The position numbers and the translations under genes were made by a program. A DNA stretch of 64,000 nucleotides from CADBRN01 sp050944685 (lineage in GTDB: Bacteria; Bacillota; Clostridia; Lachnospirales; Lachnospiraceae), in NCBI GenBank assembly GCA_050944685.1, contig JBMNRP010000009.1, positions 1 to 64,000 on the forward strand, in the 5' to 3' direction. Below, piece after piece: positions 27,907 through 37,658 of the stretch (positions are counted from its first letter, which is position 1; the number at the start of each line of letters is the position of its first letter). The notes under the pieces were generated by a model, which was given only the letters and a program-made list of their open reading frames with translations, made no database searches and was not told the DNA's origin.

Positions 27907-29115
27907 ATGTCATCGAAAACGGCAAAAGAAGACAGAAGAAAACGAAGAATAAAAAAGAAAAAGAGACTTCTGATCATTGAAATTGTTATTCTCGCGGTGC
28001 TGTGTGTGGCGGCTTTTGCATCTCATTGGGTGAACCGGAAACTCGGGCTCGTGAATTTCGAGAGTACCAACGAGGACAAGCTGATCACGGCCGACGAGGC
28101 AAATGAAAACGAGTCTGCCGTCGATCTGAGCGGAAAGAAAATAATTGCGCTCGTGGGTCTCGACCGAAGGGATGGCGAGGAGCATAATAACAGCGATACG
28201 ATGATCATCTGCCTGCTGGATCACGACAAGAAGACCATCAAGCTGGCGTCTCTTTACCGCGATACGTACCTGAACATCGGGAATGACAAATATACGAAAG
28301 CCAACGCGGCGTATGCGACCGGCGGTCCGGAGCAGATGCTGACCATGATGAATCTGAATTTTGACCTGAACCTGGAGGAGTATGTGACGGTAAATTTCCA
28401 GGCAGTCGCGGACGCGGTTGAGCTTCTCGGAGGAGTAGACATTGAACTGTCGCGCGACGAGATCAAAGCGCTGAACGGTTTGAACAATGAGACCTCCAAG
28501 GTAACCGGATACGATTACAATCTGCTGACCGTTCCCTCGGAGGAGGAGCTTCCGGATGGAGAATATCAGCTGACGCATCTGGACGGCTCTCAGGCACTCA
28601 GCTATGCGAGAATCCGTTATACGGCAGGAAATGATTTTCGCCGGACTGCTCGTCAGAGGGTGCTGATTGAAAAGATTCTGGAAAAGATGAAGAATTCCAG
28701 TGCCAGCACCGTGGACGCCGTTCTCGAGAAGGTACTTCCCCAGGTAGAGACAAATATCAGCAAAAAAGAGATCCTTTCGATGGTGGAGCCGGTTCTTTCG
28801 TACAAGATTTCCGACACAACCGGATTTCCCTTCGATCACTACGAGGACGACGGTTCCGTGACGGACCTGACCTGCGTCATTCCGGTTACACTGGAAACCA
28901 ACGCCGAAAAGCTTCACGAATTTCTGTTCCCGGATGAAAGCTATACTCCTTCAGAGACGGTCAGAAAATACAGCGAGCATATTTCGGATGAAACAGGTCT
29001 GACAGAAGAAGATATTCCGGAATCCTCTGCGGACGGGGAACTTCCGTGGAATCCGGAGTATTCCGGCGGAGAGCAGGTATCAAGTTCTTCGAATACAGAA
29101 TCTTCTTCGGAATAA
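27907..29115 (+). CDS. LytR-CpsA-Psr (LCP) family cell-wall glycopolymer ligase
   Basis: 402 aa. Very basic cytoplasmic N-terminus (RRKRRIKKKKR), one membrane helix (about 21-42), then an LCP domain: VGLDRRDGEEHNNSDTMI (Asp and Arg that bind the polyprenyl pyrophosphate), LYRDTYL, NAAYATGG, LGGVDIEL, and SYARIRYTAGNDFRRTARQ with the conserved Arg residues. LCP enzymes attach teichoic acids or capsule to peptidoglycan outside the cell. The C-terminus is a Ser/Glu-rich tail. It is monocistronic with its own terminator. Confidence 0.93.
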   Translation: MSSKTAKEDRRKRRIKKKKRLLIIEIVILAVLCVAAFASHWVNRKLGLVNFESTNEDKLITADEANENESAVDLSGKKIIALVGLDRRDGEEHNNSDTMIICLLDHDKKTIKLASLYRDTYLNIGNDKYTKANAAYATGGPEQMLTMMNLNFDLNLEEYVTVNFQAVADAVELLGGVDIELSRDEIKALNGLNNETSKVTGYDYNLLTVPSEEELPDGEYQLTHLDGSQALSYARIRYTAGNDFRRTARQRVLIEKILEKMKNSSASTVDAVLEKVLPQVETNISKKEILSMVEPVLSYKISDTTGFPFDHYEDDGSVTDLTCVIPVTLETNAEKLHEFLFPDESYTPSETVRKYSEHISDETGLTEEDIPESSADGELPWNPEYSGGEQVSSSSNTESSSE

Positions 29116-29139
29116 ATTTTTCCGGATTGTTGTTTTGAC

Positions 29140-29184
29140 AAGGCACAGCGCTATTTCCCCAGGGAAATCCTGCTGTGCCTTTAT
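29140..29184 (+). terminator. Terminator after the LCP gene
   Basis: AAGGCACAGC (29140-29149) pairs with GCTGTGCCTT (29172-29181). Inner stem ATTTCC/GGAAAT. Followed by TTATT. Confidence 0.75.
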
Positions 29185-29311
29185 TAAACGGAACAGGACG
29201 CTTTTCAGAGTATTCTGCCGTGTTCACAGGATCCTCACAAATTTTTGATATTTTTTATTAAATTTATGATTGCTTTTCGTTATCAGGGACCATTGAAAGG
29301 ATGATCTATTC

Positions 29312-31008
29312 ATGTCAGACGATCTGAATCAGAATCCGGACAGCGGAACAGAAGAAAACAGGGAGAGAGAAAACAGTGCGCCGGCGGGAAACCGGGATTT
29401 ATCCGGAGAAACGAATGCGGAGCATGAGAATATAAGGCAGGATGGGATTACCTACAGCTGGGTAAATCCGAAGCTGGAACACCGCGAGGAGACACGGGAA
29501 GACCGGAACTGGTCCGGGCGGACTTTTACGGAGGATGAAAATCCTTCCGGCAGCTACCGGTACGGCGGACCGCAGAACAGCTCCGGCAGCCACCGGTACG
29601 GCGGACCGCAGAACAGCACCGGCAGCTGCCGGTACGGCGGACCGCAGAACGGCACCGGAAATGATCGCACCGGCGGATCGGCCGGAGCCGCATTTTCCGC
29701 GAAAAAGAAGAAAAAAACAGCCGGGAGCGGAATGTCCGCCGTCAGGAAGTGGCTGACGCTGGTCGTCATGGCAGTCGTGTTCGGTCTCATCGCCGGTCTG
29801 GTTTCTTTCGGCGTCCAGCAGAAGGCGGAAAGTGAGTCCGGAAGCGGAAATGCGGGTCAGACAGAGAGCCCTGACAGCGGTCAGGCAGACAATTCCATCG
29901 ACGTTGTCGGAAGCTCCGGGACGGAATCATCCGGAGAATCCGATGAGACGGAGTCGGATCCCGGATCGACGCAGAATACGGTGGCGGATGTCGCTGCGAA
30001 AACGCTTCCCTCGATCGTCACGATTTCGACGGTTTCCGTAGAGGAGATGCAGAGCTTTTTCGGAGGAACGCAGCAGTACGAGGTCGAGGGATCGGGCAGC
30101 GGTGTGATTGTCGGGAAGAATGACTCCGAGATTCTGATCGCGACAACCAATCACGTTGTGGAGGGAGCCCAGGTACTTTCGGTCGGCTTCAACGATCAGA
30201 CCGCGAATCAGGCTTCGATCAAGGGGACGGACGCAGAAAATGATCTGGCCGTCATCGCGGTCAGTCTCTCGGACCTCTCAGATGAAACGAAAAATTCGAT
30301 TTCCGTGATCGAGCTGGGAAATTCGGATGATCTGGTACTCGGCGAGCAGGTCGTCGCTCTCGGAAACGCCCTCGGGCAGGGGGGACCTCTGTCACGAGCG
30401 GCTATATCAGCGGTCTGAACCGGGAGCTGACGCTGTCGGACGGCGAGAATGAATTCACTTCGTCCGGTCTGATTCAGACGGATGCCGCCATCAATTCGGG
30501 AAACAGCGGCGGAGCCCTCGTCAATATGAGCGGCCAGCTGATCGGTATTACAGAAGCGAAGTCCTCCATGACGGAATCCGGGACTACGGTGGACAATGTC
30601 GGCTACTCGATTCCCATCACGAAGGCCAGGCCGATTCTGGAAAAGATGGAGAATTTTGAGACGCGCGAGCAGGTCAGCGAGGACGAGAGAGGATATCTGG
30701 GAATCACCTGCGCCAACGTCAATTCCGAGACGGCAAAAGAATACAATGTTCCGGTCGGCGTGTATGTCCGGGAGGTCCTGAAGGGATGCGCCGCTGAGAA
30801 GGCAGGTGTGAAAGAAGGAGACGTCATTACGGAACTCGACGGCCGGAATGTGACCACGTACGATGACCTGACGACCGCTCTTTCCTATTACAAGAGCGGG
30901 GAAAAGGTCGAACTGGTGGTCTACAGGTCCGATAATGGAAAATACAGAAAAAAAACACTGACTGTAACGCTCTCGTCCAAAGATGAGACAGACAGTGCTT
31001 CCGGATAA
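29312..31008 (+). pseudogene. HtrA/DegP-type serine protease, frame broken at a G6 run
   Basis: Two ORFs in different frames together make one complete membrane-anchored HtrA protease. Part one (29312-30418, 368 aa): a hydrophilic N-terminus with 12-residue repeats, Lys-rich stretch, one membrane helix (about 147-168), acidic linker, then the protease domain with catalytic His (ATTNHVVEG) and Asp (ENDLAVIAV), ending at a TGA. Part two, open from about 30385 to 31008, begins TSVTSGYISGLNREL and holds the catalytic Ser (NSGNSGGAL) and one PDZ domain (GYLGITCANV onward). The frames join exactly by a -1 shift at six G (30379-30384). This may be a real disruption, a sequencing error, or slippage. 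Part one alone lacks the nucleophile. Confidence 0.88.
29546..29653 (+). repeat. Three tandem 36-bp repeats in the HtrA N-terminus
   Basis: Units at 29546, 29582 and 29618 encode SGSYRYGGPQNS, SGSHRYGGPQNS and TGSCRYGGPQNG. The copies are nearly identical in DNA. It is a coding minisatellite in the predicted cytoplasmic tail. Confidence 0.85.
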
Positions 31009-31085
31009 CCGGAGCCCGGATTTTCCGCTTTTTCGGGCGGCTGTGTGCTCCGGAAACAGATACAGGGGAAAGAAGGAACAGTTCC

Positions 31086-32219
31086 ATGGAACAGAAAAAT
31101 GATAACATGGTTTTGCAGAGAAACCGGAAAATTGTTCAGACGAGTCTGCTCGGCATTCTTGTCAATGTCGGGCTTGCCGCATTTAAAGCGGCGGTCGGAA
31201 TCTTTTCTCACTCCATCGCCATCGCCCTGGATGCGGTAAACAACTTAAGTGATGCGCTCTCTTCCGTGATCACAATCATCGGGACGAAGCTTGCCGGAAA
31301 AAAAGCGGACAAAAAGCATCCGCTCGGCCACGGGCGCATCGAATATCTGACGGCAATGATAATCGCGGTTATCGTCCTGTACGCCGGTGTGATGTCTCTC
31401 TCGGAGTCCGTAAAAAAAATCGTGCATCCGGAGAATGCCACTTACACGAGTATTTCACTGATTATTATTGCTGTGGCGGTTCTGGTAAAGATTTTTCTCG
31501 GGCACTACGTGAAAAAAACAGGGACCGAGCTGAACTCGGCGTCGCTGGAAAATTCCGGCCAGGATGCCATGCTTGACGCGGTTATCTCCGCGTCAACTCT
31601 CGTCGCTGCCGGGATCTATCTGGCTTTCGGAATCGGAATAGAAGCCTGGCTCGGCGCGGTCATCGCGCTGGTCATCATCAAAGCCGGCGTGGATATGCTG
31701 AGGGAGACGTTCAGTCAGATTCTCGGGGAGCGCGCGGAGCCGGAACTGACAAAGGCCATCAAAAAGACGATCAACCAGTTTGAGGGGGTCAACGGGACAT
31801 ATGACCTGATCATGCACAATTACGGACCGGACAATCTGCTCGCTTCTGCGCACATCGAGGTTCCGGATACGTGGAACGCGCATCAGATTGATGAGCTGAC
31901 CCGTGCGATCCAGAGAAAAATATACCGTGAGTACGGAGTCCTCATGACCGCCATCGGAATTTATTCGATGAACACGTATAACGACAAGGCCGCGGAGGTT
32001 CAGACAAACATCACGCGCATCGTCATGTCACATGACTCTGTCATGCAGATGCACGGGTTTTATTTTGACGAGCGGGACAAGAGAATTTCGTTCGACATTG
32101 TTATTGATTTTGCCTGTGAGGACCGCAGAGGAGAATTCAACCGGATTGTCGGGGAGGTCAAGGAAGCGTATCCGGATTATCAGCTGGTTGTCGCGATGGA
32201 TATTGATGCCAGTGACTGA
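31086..32219 (+). CDS. Cation diffusion facilitator (CDF) metal efflux transporter
   Basis: 377 aa. Six membrane helices with the CDF signature SHSIAIALDAVNNLSD in helix 2 and QDAMLDAV in helix 5, plus the HPLGHGRIEY loop between helices 2 and 3. The C-terminal domain is longer than minimal CDFs (two ferredoxin-like halves, about 215-377). The metal-site pattern is D-x3-N plus D-x3-D rather than the zinc-typical H-x3-D, so manganese or iron is possible but not settled. It exports divalent metal by proton antiport. It is 77 nt after htrA. Confidence 0.9.
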   Translation: MEQKNDNMVLQRNRKIVQTSLLGILVNVGLAAFKAAVGIFSHSIAIALDAVNNLSDALSSVITIIGTKLAGKKADKKHPLGHGRIEYLTAMIIAVIVLYAGVMSLSESVKKIVHPENATYTSISLIIIAVAVLVKIFLGHYVKKTGTELNSASLENSGQDAMLDAVISASTLVAAGIYLAFGIGIEAWLGAVIALVIIKAGVDMLRETFSQILGERAEPELTKAIKKTINQFEGVNGTYDLIMHNYGPDNLLASAHIEVPDTWNAHQIDELTRAIQRKIYREYGVLMTAIGIYSMNTYNDKAAEVQTNITRIVMSHDSVMQMHGFYFDERDKRISFDIVIDFACEDRRGEFNRIVGEVKEAYPDYQLVVAMDIDASD

Positions 32220-32254
32220 GCCCTCCGTGACGGAACCCGGAATACACACAAAAA

Positions 32255-32308
32255 ACAGAGACCTCAGGGAAATGATGCGTTTGTTCCCTCTGGTCTCTGT
32301 CTTTTTTT
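32255..32308 (+). terminator. Terminator of the CDF gene
   Basis: ACAGAGACC (32255-32263) pairs with GGTCTCTGT (32292-32300). The stem continues with CAGGGAA/TTCCCTC, then CTTTTTTT. Confidence 0.88.
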
Positions 32309-32344
32309 CGGTTCAGAGCGGGTTCTGCCGTGGTTCCCGGCGGA

Positions 32345-32866
32345 TCAGGCAAGGAGGAGGATTACTACGATCAGCCCGGCGGCCAGAGCGAGCTGTATGA
32401 TGCCCAGCGAGATGAGAGGGGCAGGATCGGTGCAGCACTGCCACGGCCTTTTTTCATTCACCCAGATCTGGCAGACCTTTCCCTCCTTGAATCCTTCGGA
32501 TACTTCTCTCGCTTTTACGGGTCCGATCGATTCGGTCCGGATAATTTTTCCGTTGTGATTCAGATCGAAAACCGCGTAGTGGCTCAGGTAATTTCCGACG
32601 GCGATGATTCCGTTTTTGATCATATAGGTCCTGAAGCGGATGAAGACTGCTTCCTCGCGCTTCTGGAAACGGCCCATTACGGTTACCAGTCCGATTCCGC
32701 CGATCAGGTTCATTGCGGCGAAAATGCCGATCAGAATCAGCCATGACCAGTACAGCCTGTTGCCTGTTGCAATGGCCTGAATGATTGAAAAAACAAGAAC
32801 TGGAAGCATGGCGTAGATCAGGATATAAGTGATTTCTTCCGATAGAGACAGCTTGTACTTTTTCAT
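32345..32866 (-). CDS. Small membrane protein of unknown function
   Basis: 173 aa from the ATG at 32866 (reads MKKYKLSLSEEITYI), with AAAGGGGA upstream on the minus strand. The longer frame to 32908 has no site. Two helices near the N-terminus (about 13-30, 37-62), a soluble middle segment of about 75 residues (FNHNGKIIRTESI-like region, possibly a small beta domain), and a third C-terminal helix. Not recognised. A possible minus promoter is TTGAAA (32973-32968), 16 nt, TATACA (32951-32946). It converges on the CDF gene. Confidence 0.72.
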   Translation of the reverse strand: MKKYKLSLSEEITYILIYAMLPVLVFSIIQAIATGNRLYWSWLILIGIFAAMNLIGGIGLVTVMGRFQKREEAVFIRFRTYMIKNGIIAVGNYLSHYAVFDLNHNGKIIRTESIGPVKAREVSEGFKEGKVCQIWVNEKRPWQCCTDPAPLISLGIIQLALAAGLIVVILLLA

Positions 32867-33141
32867 CTCGAATCCCCTTTTTTTGTCACAAAAGAGTTCC
32901 GATGTCACTGGTCCGCTGCGGCGGAAAATCCGAACGTAAGGGCAATGTATAATATTTGTCAGGTCTTTTTCAAATCATTTCTTGCTGCTCCAAATAATAC
33001 CATCTGCCGGTCAGAGCGTCAACAGTGCACTTTTTGACAATTTCAGCGATCTGTCCCACACCCGCATCGTCCTGCGGAGAGGAACGTTTTCAATTTTCTT
33101 TTTTTATGATATGGTGAAAACAGGATAACAGGAAAATACGG

Positions 33142-34587
33142 ATGAGAGAATCTATGGCAGAGCAGAAAACAAAAACAAAACAAAAGCAGGAAGATGAGGG
33201 AAGATCTCAATACGCGAAAAAGCTCGCCAGCCGTATCATGGACTATACGAGGGATCAGCTGATCGCGGCCATGCCGTACTTCAATCGCGCGATCCTGAAG
33301 ATGCCCGTGGTTTTTTACCGGAACGGATTTAAAAAGATGGATCGCCCGGAGGGATTCGGAACCAACGGCAGAAGGATTTTCTGCGATGAAAATCAGGTGA
33401 TCTCTTCTTTCCGGAAAGAGGAGGGTCTCCTTCCGAGAACCCTGCTTCACATGCTTCTTCACTGTGTCTTCCAGCATCCGTTCCGCTATGAAAGGCTGGA
33501 CTCGAAATTCTGGGATTTCGCTGCGGATATTGCGGTCGAAAATGTCATGCTGGAGATGAACTGGAATTTCCTCGGAACAAAGGGAGACAGCGAACGGATC
33601 CGCGTCATTGAGGAGCTGAAGCTCCGCGCGGGAAGAATTACCGCTGAAAATCTGTACCATTATTTCTATCTGCACCCGCGCGAGACGGAAGCGCTTCTTC
33701 GGCACTCCGCTCTTTTCCACAGGGATGTTCACAAATTCTGGGTTCCGGAAAATATGACGGACCGGCCGGAATCCCTGAACAAAAATATCGGGCTTTTCGA
33801 CAAGAACGGAGAAGAATGGAGCCGCATCACTCAGACCACCAAGATGGATATGGACACGTTTGAGACCAACAAGGGAGAAATCCCGGATGTTCTGACCGAC
33901 AATCTGCTGGACGTGCGGCGCGGAACGTATGATTATTCGACTTTTCTCCGGAAGTTCCTCGCCTGGAACGAGGAGATTCACGTCAATCCGGATGAATTTG
34001 ACTATATCTATTATCTCTACGGAATGCATCTCTATGAGAATATGCCTCTGATCGAACCGCTGGAATACCGGGACACTCACAAGATCCGGGATTTCGTGAT
34101 CGCGATTGATACTTCGGGATCGACCATGGGACGGACCGTCCGGAATTTTCTCAGTCAGACGGCTTCGGTTCTGACAGGATCAGGAAATTTTTTCGCCCGG
34201 TGCCGCGTTCATGTCATCGAGTGCGATTCCAAGATACAGAAAGACGATCTCCTCACATCGCCCGAGGATTTTGACCGCTATCTGAAAAATATTGAGCTGA
34301 AGGGCGGAGGCGGTACGGATTTTCGGCCGGTCTTCCGCTACATTGACCGTCTTCAGAAGGAGGAGAAAATGAATGAGGTTCAGGGTCTTCTCTATTTTAC
34401 CGACGGCCTGGGCACCTTTCCGAAGACGATGCCCCGGTACAAGACCGCGTTTGTGTTTCTGAAGACGCACCAGCAGATCAAAAATGTTCCGCCCTGGGCG
34501 ATTCGCCTGGACATTGCGGAAGAGGATCTCGCTTCCTCAGACGAGGATTACATCGACGAGACGCTCGTTCAGTCGATGGACTTCTGA
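33142..34587 (+). CDS. VWA-like domain protein with N-terminal metallopeptidase-like region
   Basis: 481 aa. Residues about 25-200 resemble the putative metallopeptidase domain of this family (TLLHMLLHCVFQHPF, an HxxxH-containing helix). The C-terminal third is a VWA-like domain with MIDAS-type residues in DFVIAIDTSGSTMG and GGGGTDFRPVF. These proteins are paired with MoxR-type AAA ATPases, which follow here after 36 nt, suggesting an ATPase-adaptor chaperone pair. Start ATG 33142 (AGGA 8 nt upstream), with ATG 33154 as alternative. Possible promoter TTTTCA (33087-33092), 17 nt, TATGGT. The substrate is unknown. Confidence 0.85.
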   Translation: MRESMAEQKTKTKQKQEDEGRSQYAKKLASRIMDYTRDQLIAAMPYFNRAILKMPVVFYRNGFKKMDRPEGFGTNGRRIFCDENQVISSFRKEEGLLPRTLLHMLLHCVFQHPFRYERLDSKFWDFAADIAVENVMLEMNWNFLGTKGDSERIRVIEELKLRAGRITAENLYHYFYLHPRETEALLRHSALFHRDVHKFWVPENMTDRPESLNKNIGLFDKNGEEWSRITQTTKMDMDTFETNKGEIPDVLTDNLLDVRRGTYDYSTFLRKFLAWNEEIHVNPDEFDYIYYLYGMHLYENMPLIEPLEYRDTHKIRDFVIAIDTSGSTMGRTVRNFLSQTASVLTGSGNFFARCRVHVIECDSKIQKDDLLTSPEDFDRYLKNIELKGGGGTDFRPVFRYIDRLQKEEKMNEVQGLLYFTDGLGTFPKTMPRYKTAFVFLKTHQQIKNVPPWAIRLDIAEEDLASSDEDYIDETLVQSMDF

Positions 34588-34623
34588 TCCGGGAAGCATG
34601 AATAATTGAGAGGGTTTTGATTT

Positions 34624-36150
34624 ATGAATATTGCGGAAGCAAAGCAGCAGATCCGGCAGGCGGTAGCGATCTATCTGGCAAAGGATGAGTACGGGAATTA
34701 CCGCATTCCCACTGTTCAGCAGCGCCCGGTATTTCTTCTGGGTGCGCCGGGCATCGGAAAAACGGCGATCATGGAACAGGTGGCGCGGGAGATGGACATC
34801 GCCCTTGTTTCGTATTCTATGACGCACCACACGCGCCAGAGCGCGCTCGGCCTCCCTTTTATCGTCAAAAAGAATTACGGCGGCGAGGAGGTCGACGTCT
34901 CGATGTACACGATGAGCGAAATCATCGCTTCGGTCTATGAGACGATGGAAAAGAGCGGAAAGAAGGAGGGAATTCTTTTCCTCGATGAAATCAACTGCGT
35001 CTCGGAGACGCTCGGACCGTCCATGCTGCAGTTTCTCCAGTACAAGACGTTCGGAAACCGGCGTATTCCGAAAGGATGGGTGATCGTGACGGCGGGAAAT
35101 CCCCCCGAGTACAACCGCGCCTCACGGGAGTTCGACATCGCCACACTGGACCGTCTGAAGGTAATGGAGGTCGAGCCGGACTACGAGACGTGGAAAAACT
35201 ACGCCCGGAAGGCCGGAATCCATCGTTCTATCCTGACCTGGCTTGACATCCGCAATGAAGATTTTTACCGCATAGAGACCACGGTGGACGGGAAGCAGTA
35301 TGTGACCGCCCGCGGGTGGGAGGATCTCTCAAAGGCGATTTATCTCTATGAAGAAATGGGATTCACAGTTGACGAGACGCTCGTCAGCCAGTATATCCGG
35401 GACCGGAGGATCTGCGGGGAATTTTCCTCTTATTATGAGCTGTACAATAAATACCGGACGGATTACCAGGTGGATGAGATTCTCCACGGCCGCGAGCCGG
35501 AGGAGGTCAGGAGAAGGGCCGGATCCGCGTCGTTCGACGAGCGCATCACGATTATGGGACTTCTGCTGGAGGCTTTGCTTCCGGAGATCGGGATTGAAGT
35601 GGAGACGGAAGAGAGTCTGAAGAAGCTGCACAAAGACCTGGCCGGGATCAAGAAGGAGATCGCCTCGGATCCGTCGGCAGGTCCGGAGATGGTAACATCG
35701 CTTCTGGACCGGATTGCGGACGGGAGCCGCGAGGAGATGGAAAAGAAGGAGGCGGCCAATTCCCTGACGGAGGAGCAGCAGAGAAGCTACGCGTTCCCGA
35801 TTTCCTTTGTGGCATCCGCGAAACAGAAGCTTCTGCTTCAGAAGCCGGAGGATGCGGACGGCGCCTTTTCCGTGGTCAGCGCTGACTATGCCGCGCGCGT
35901 GAAAAAAATGCAGGATAGTCAGAAGGAAATCAGCTTCGAGCTCGAGAATCTCTTCCGCTTTGTGGAGAACAATTTCGGAACGGGCAATGAGATGCTTGTT
36001 CTGGTTACGAATCTGACGGTCGGGAAACAGAGCGCAAAATTTATTTCCCTTCACGGCTGCGATCCGTATTACCGTTATAATCAGAAATTTATGCTGAACG
36101 AGCGCGGAGGCGAACTGATGCGCGAGGCGGCCGCGTTTGAGGAATCGTAA
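34624..36150 (+). CDS. MoxR-type AAA+ ATPase
   Basis: 508 aa. AAA+ core at the N-terminus: Walker A GAPGIGKT (residues 40-47), Walker B GILFLDEINCV, sensor 1 VTAGNPPEYN, and an Arg-bearing DIATLDRLKVMEV. The C-terminal 250 residues are helical and specific to this group. MoxR ATPases remodel or mature protein targets together with a VWA partner, which is encoded immediately upstream. An LRR protein follows after 27 nt, so the three form one operon. Confidence 0.9.
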   Translation: MNIAEAKQQIRQAVAIYLAKDEYGNYRIPTVQQRPVFLLGAPGIGKTAIMEQVAREMDIALVSYSMTHHTRQSALGLPFIVKKNYGGEEVDVSMYTMSEIIASVYETMEKSGKKEGILFLDEINCVSETLGPSMLQFLQYKTFGNRRIPKGWVIVTAGNPPEYNRASREFDIATLDRLKVMEVEPDYETWKNYARKAGIHRSILTWLDIRNEDFYRIETTVDGKQYVTARGWEDLSKAIYLYEEMGFTVDETLVSQYIRDRRICGEFSSYYELYNKYRTDYQVDEILHGREPEEVRRRAGSASFDERITIMGLLLEALLPEIGIEVETEESLKKLHKDLAGIKKEIASDPSAGPEMVTSLLDRIADGSREEMEKKEAANSLTEEQQRSYAFPISFVASAKQKLLLQKPEDADGAFSVVSADYAARVKKMQDSQKEISFELENLFRFVENNFGTGNEMLVLVTNLTVGKQSAKFISLHGCDPYYRYNQKFMLNERGGELMREAAAFEES

Positions 36151-36177
36151 AACGATATTTTTCGGACGGAGAGAACG

Positions 36178-37524
36178 GTGGAAAAAGACGAAAGACCGCG
36201 GTTTGATGACGAAAGGCAGCGGTTTGATTATGAGACGTTTGAGGACGGAATCCGCCTGACCGGATATCATGGGGCGGGACGGTTCGTGAAAATCCCCGGA
36301 ACGATCGGCGGATTACCGGTCCGTTCCGTCGGAACCCGTGCATTTTACGGCAGCGGGATGGAGATCGAGAAAATTGAGGTTCCTCCCGAAGTGAGGATAA
36401 TTGAAGCGCACGCGTTTGAGCTCTGCATCAGTCTGAGGGAACTGTGTCTTTCCGACGGGCTGGAGAGAATCGGAGAAGGCGCTCTGGCGGCGACGGCGGT
36501 AAAGGAGCTCCGTATCCCGGCGGGAGTCCGGGAAATCGAGGGGGTGCGGGAACTCCCGTGCCGCCTGGAGATCGATCCCGGGAATCCGTATTTTTCCTCT
36601 GACGGATACGGGCTTTATCGGGAGGATACATTGATTTCCACGGATCCTGAGGATCACCGGACATCCTATGCGGTCCGGGAGGGGACGAGGAAAATTGCCC
36701 CGGACGCCCTGGCCGGGCAGGAGTTTCTGGAAGAGACGGAAATTCCCGCCTCGCTCACCGGAATTCCCGAGGGCGCTTTTTCCACCGTGCGGAATCCGTT
36801 TTCCGGGCACGGAGGACTCCGGAATATATCCGTATCGAGACAAAATCCTTCGTTCTTTTCGGACGGGACGGCTCTTTTCCGGAAACCGGACAGGGAGCCG
36901 GACCGCGGACTGACGCTGATGAAGTATTTCGGGAGAAACGAGAGATACGAGATCGGGGATTCTGTCGGGAGAATTGCCCGGGAAGCATTTCTTCTCTCGC
37001 CGGTCAAGAAGGTTGTGATCCCGGAAAGCGTTCAGTCGATCGGTCCCGATGCGTTTGCGGACAGCGCTCTTTGCGAGACAGTGCTTCACGGAAGAATAAT
37101 CTGTTTTCCGCAATCCGATTCCTATCTTCTGAAGACGCTGCTGAAGCAGTTCGGAGCGGGAGGCAGGCTCTACGATTTCTCGGAGAGCGACCGGATTCTT
37201 CTGAGCCGGCACATCAATCCGGACAGGGTCCGCATGATGTGCGCCCGTCTGGAATATCCGACGGCTCTGACTGATGAAAACCGGACAAAATTCCGGTCTG
37301 CGATTTCGGAGAAGCTTCCGGAAATCATCGCCATGATTGCAAAGAGCAATGACACTGAGCTCCTGAAGCAGCTGGAGAAGCTGGACTTTATCACCGGGGA
37401 GAGGATCGACCGGCTGATCGATATCGCCGGGGATGTCCGCACGGGTCGGAAGGAAGTTCTGGCGGAGCTTATGGATTTCAAGAACAGGTCACTCGGAAAT
37501 TCCGAATTTGATTTTTCCCTCTAG
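36178..37524 (+). CDS. Leucine-rich repeat (BspA-type) protein of the MoxR-VWA operon
   Basis: 448 aa from GTG 36178 with GGAGAG upstream. Residues about 15-320 contain BspA-like LRR_5 units (VPPEVRIIEAHAFELC, IPAGVREIEG, IPASLTGIPEGAF, IPESVQSIGPDAFADS). The C-terminal 120 residues are helical. There is no signal peptide or anchor, so unlike typical BspA proteins it appears cytoplasmic. It is the third gene of an operon with a MoxR ATPase and a VWA protein and may be their substrate adaptor. That role is inferred from position only. Confidence 0.8.
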   Translation: MEKDERPRFDDERQRFDYETFEDGIRLTGYHGAGRFVKIPGTIGGLPVRSVGTRAFYGSGMEIEKIEVPPEVRIIEAHAFELCISLRELCLSDGLERIGEGALAATAVKELRIPAGVREIEGVRELPCRLEIDPGNPYFSSDGYGLYREDTLISTDPEDHRTSYAVREGTRKIAPDALAGQEFLEETEIPASLTGIPEGAFSTVRNPFSGHGGLRNISVSRQNPSFFSDGTALFRKPDREPDRGLTLMKYFGRNERYEIGDSVGRIAREAFLLSPVKKVVIPESVQSIGPDAFADSALCETVLHGRIICFPQSDSYLLKTLLKQFGAGGRLYDFSESDRILLSRHINPDRVRMMCARLEYPTALTDENRTKFRSAISEKLPEIIAMIAKSNDTELLKQLEKLDFITGERIDRLIDIAGDVRTGRKEVLAELMDFKNRSLGNSEFDFSL

Positions 37525-37556
37525 GCTGTTCGTGTTTCTGCGACCGGAAATACACG

Positions 37557-37603
37557 CAGGAGGCTTTCCCGTTTCCGGAAATTCCGGACGGGAAAGCCTC
37601 CTG
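37557..37603. other. Long inverted repeat between convergent LRR gene and asnB
   Basis: Perfect 16-bp stem (37557-37572 with 37588-37603) with an inner CCGG/CCGG stem. There is no T-tract on either side, so it may act as a bidirectional 3' structure rather than a classic terminator. Confidence 0.6.
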
Positions 37604-37658
37604 CGCCAGCAAAAGAGAAAGCAGAGAAGGAGGTACTGCCTGTCTGTATGGATCAATA

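Noticed and set aside
29546..29653. Short regular repeats as a CRISPR array.
   Set aside because: The three units are directly adjacent, in frame and coding, with no spacers.
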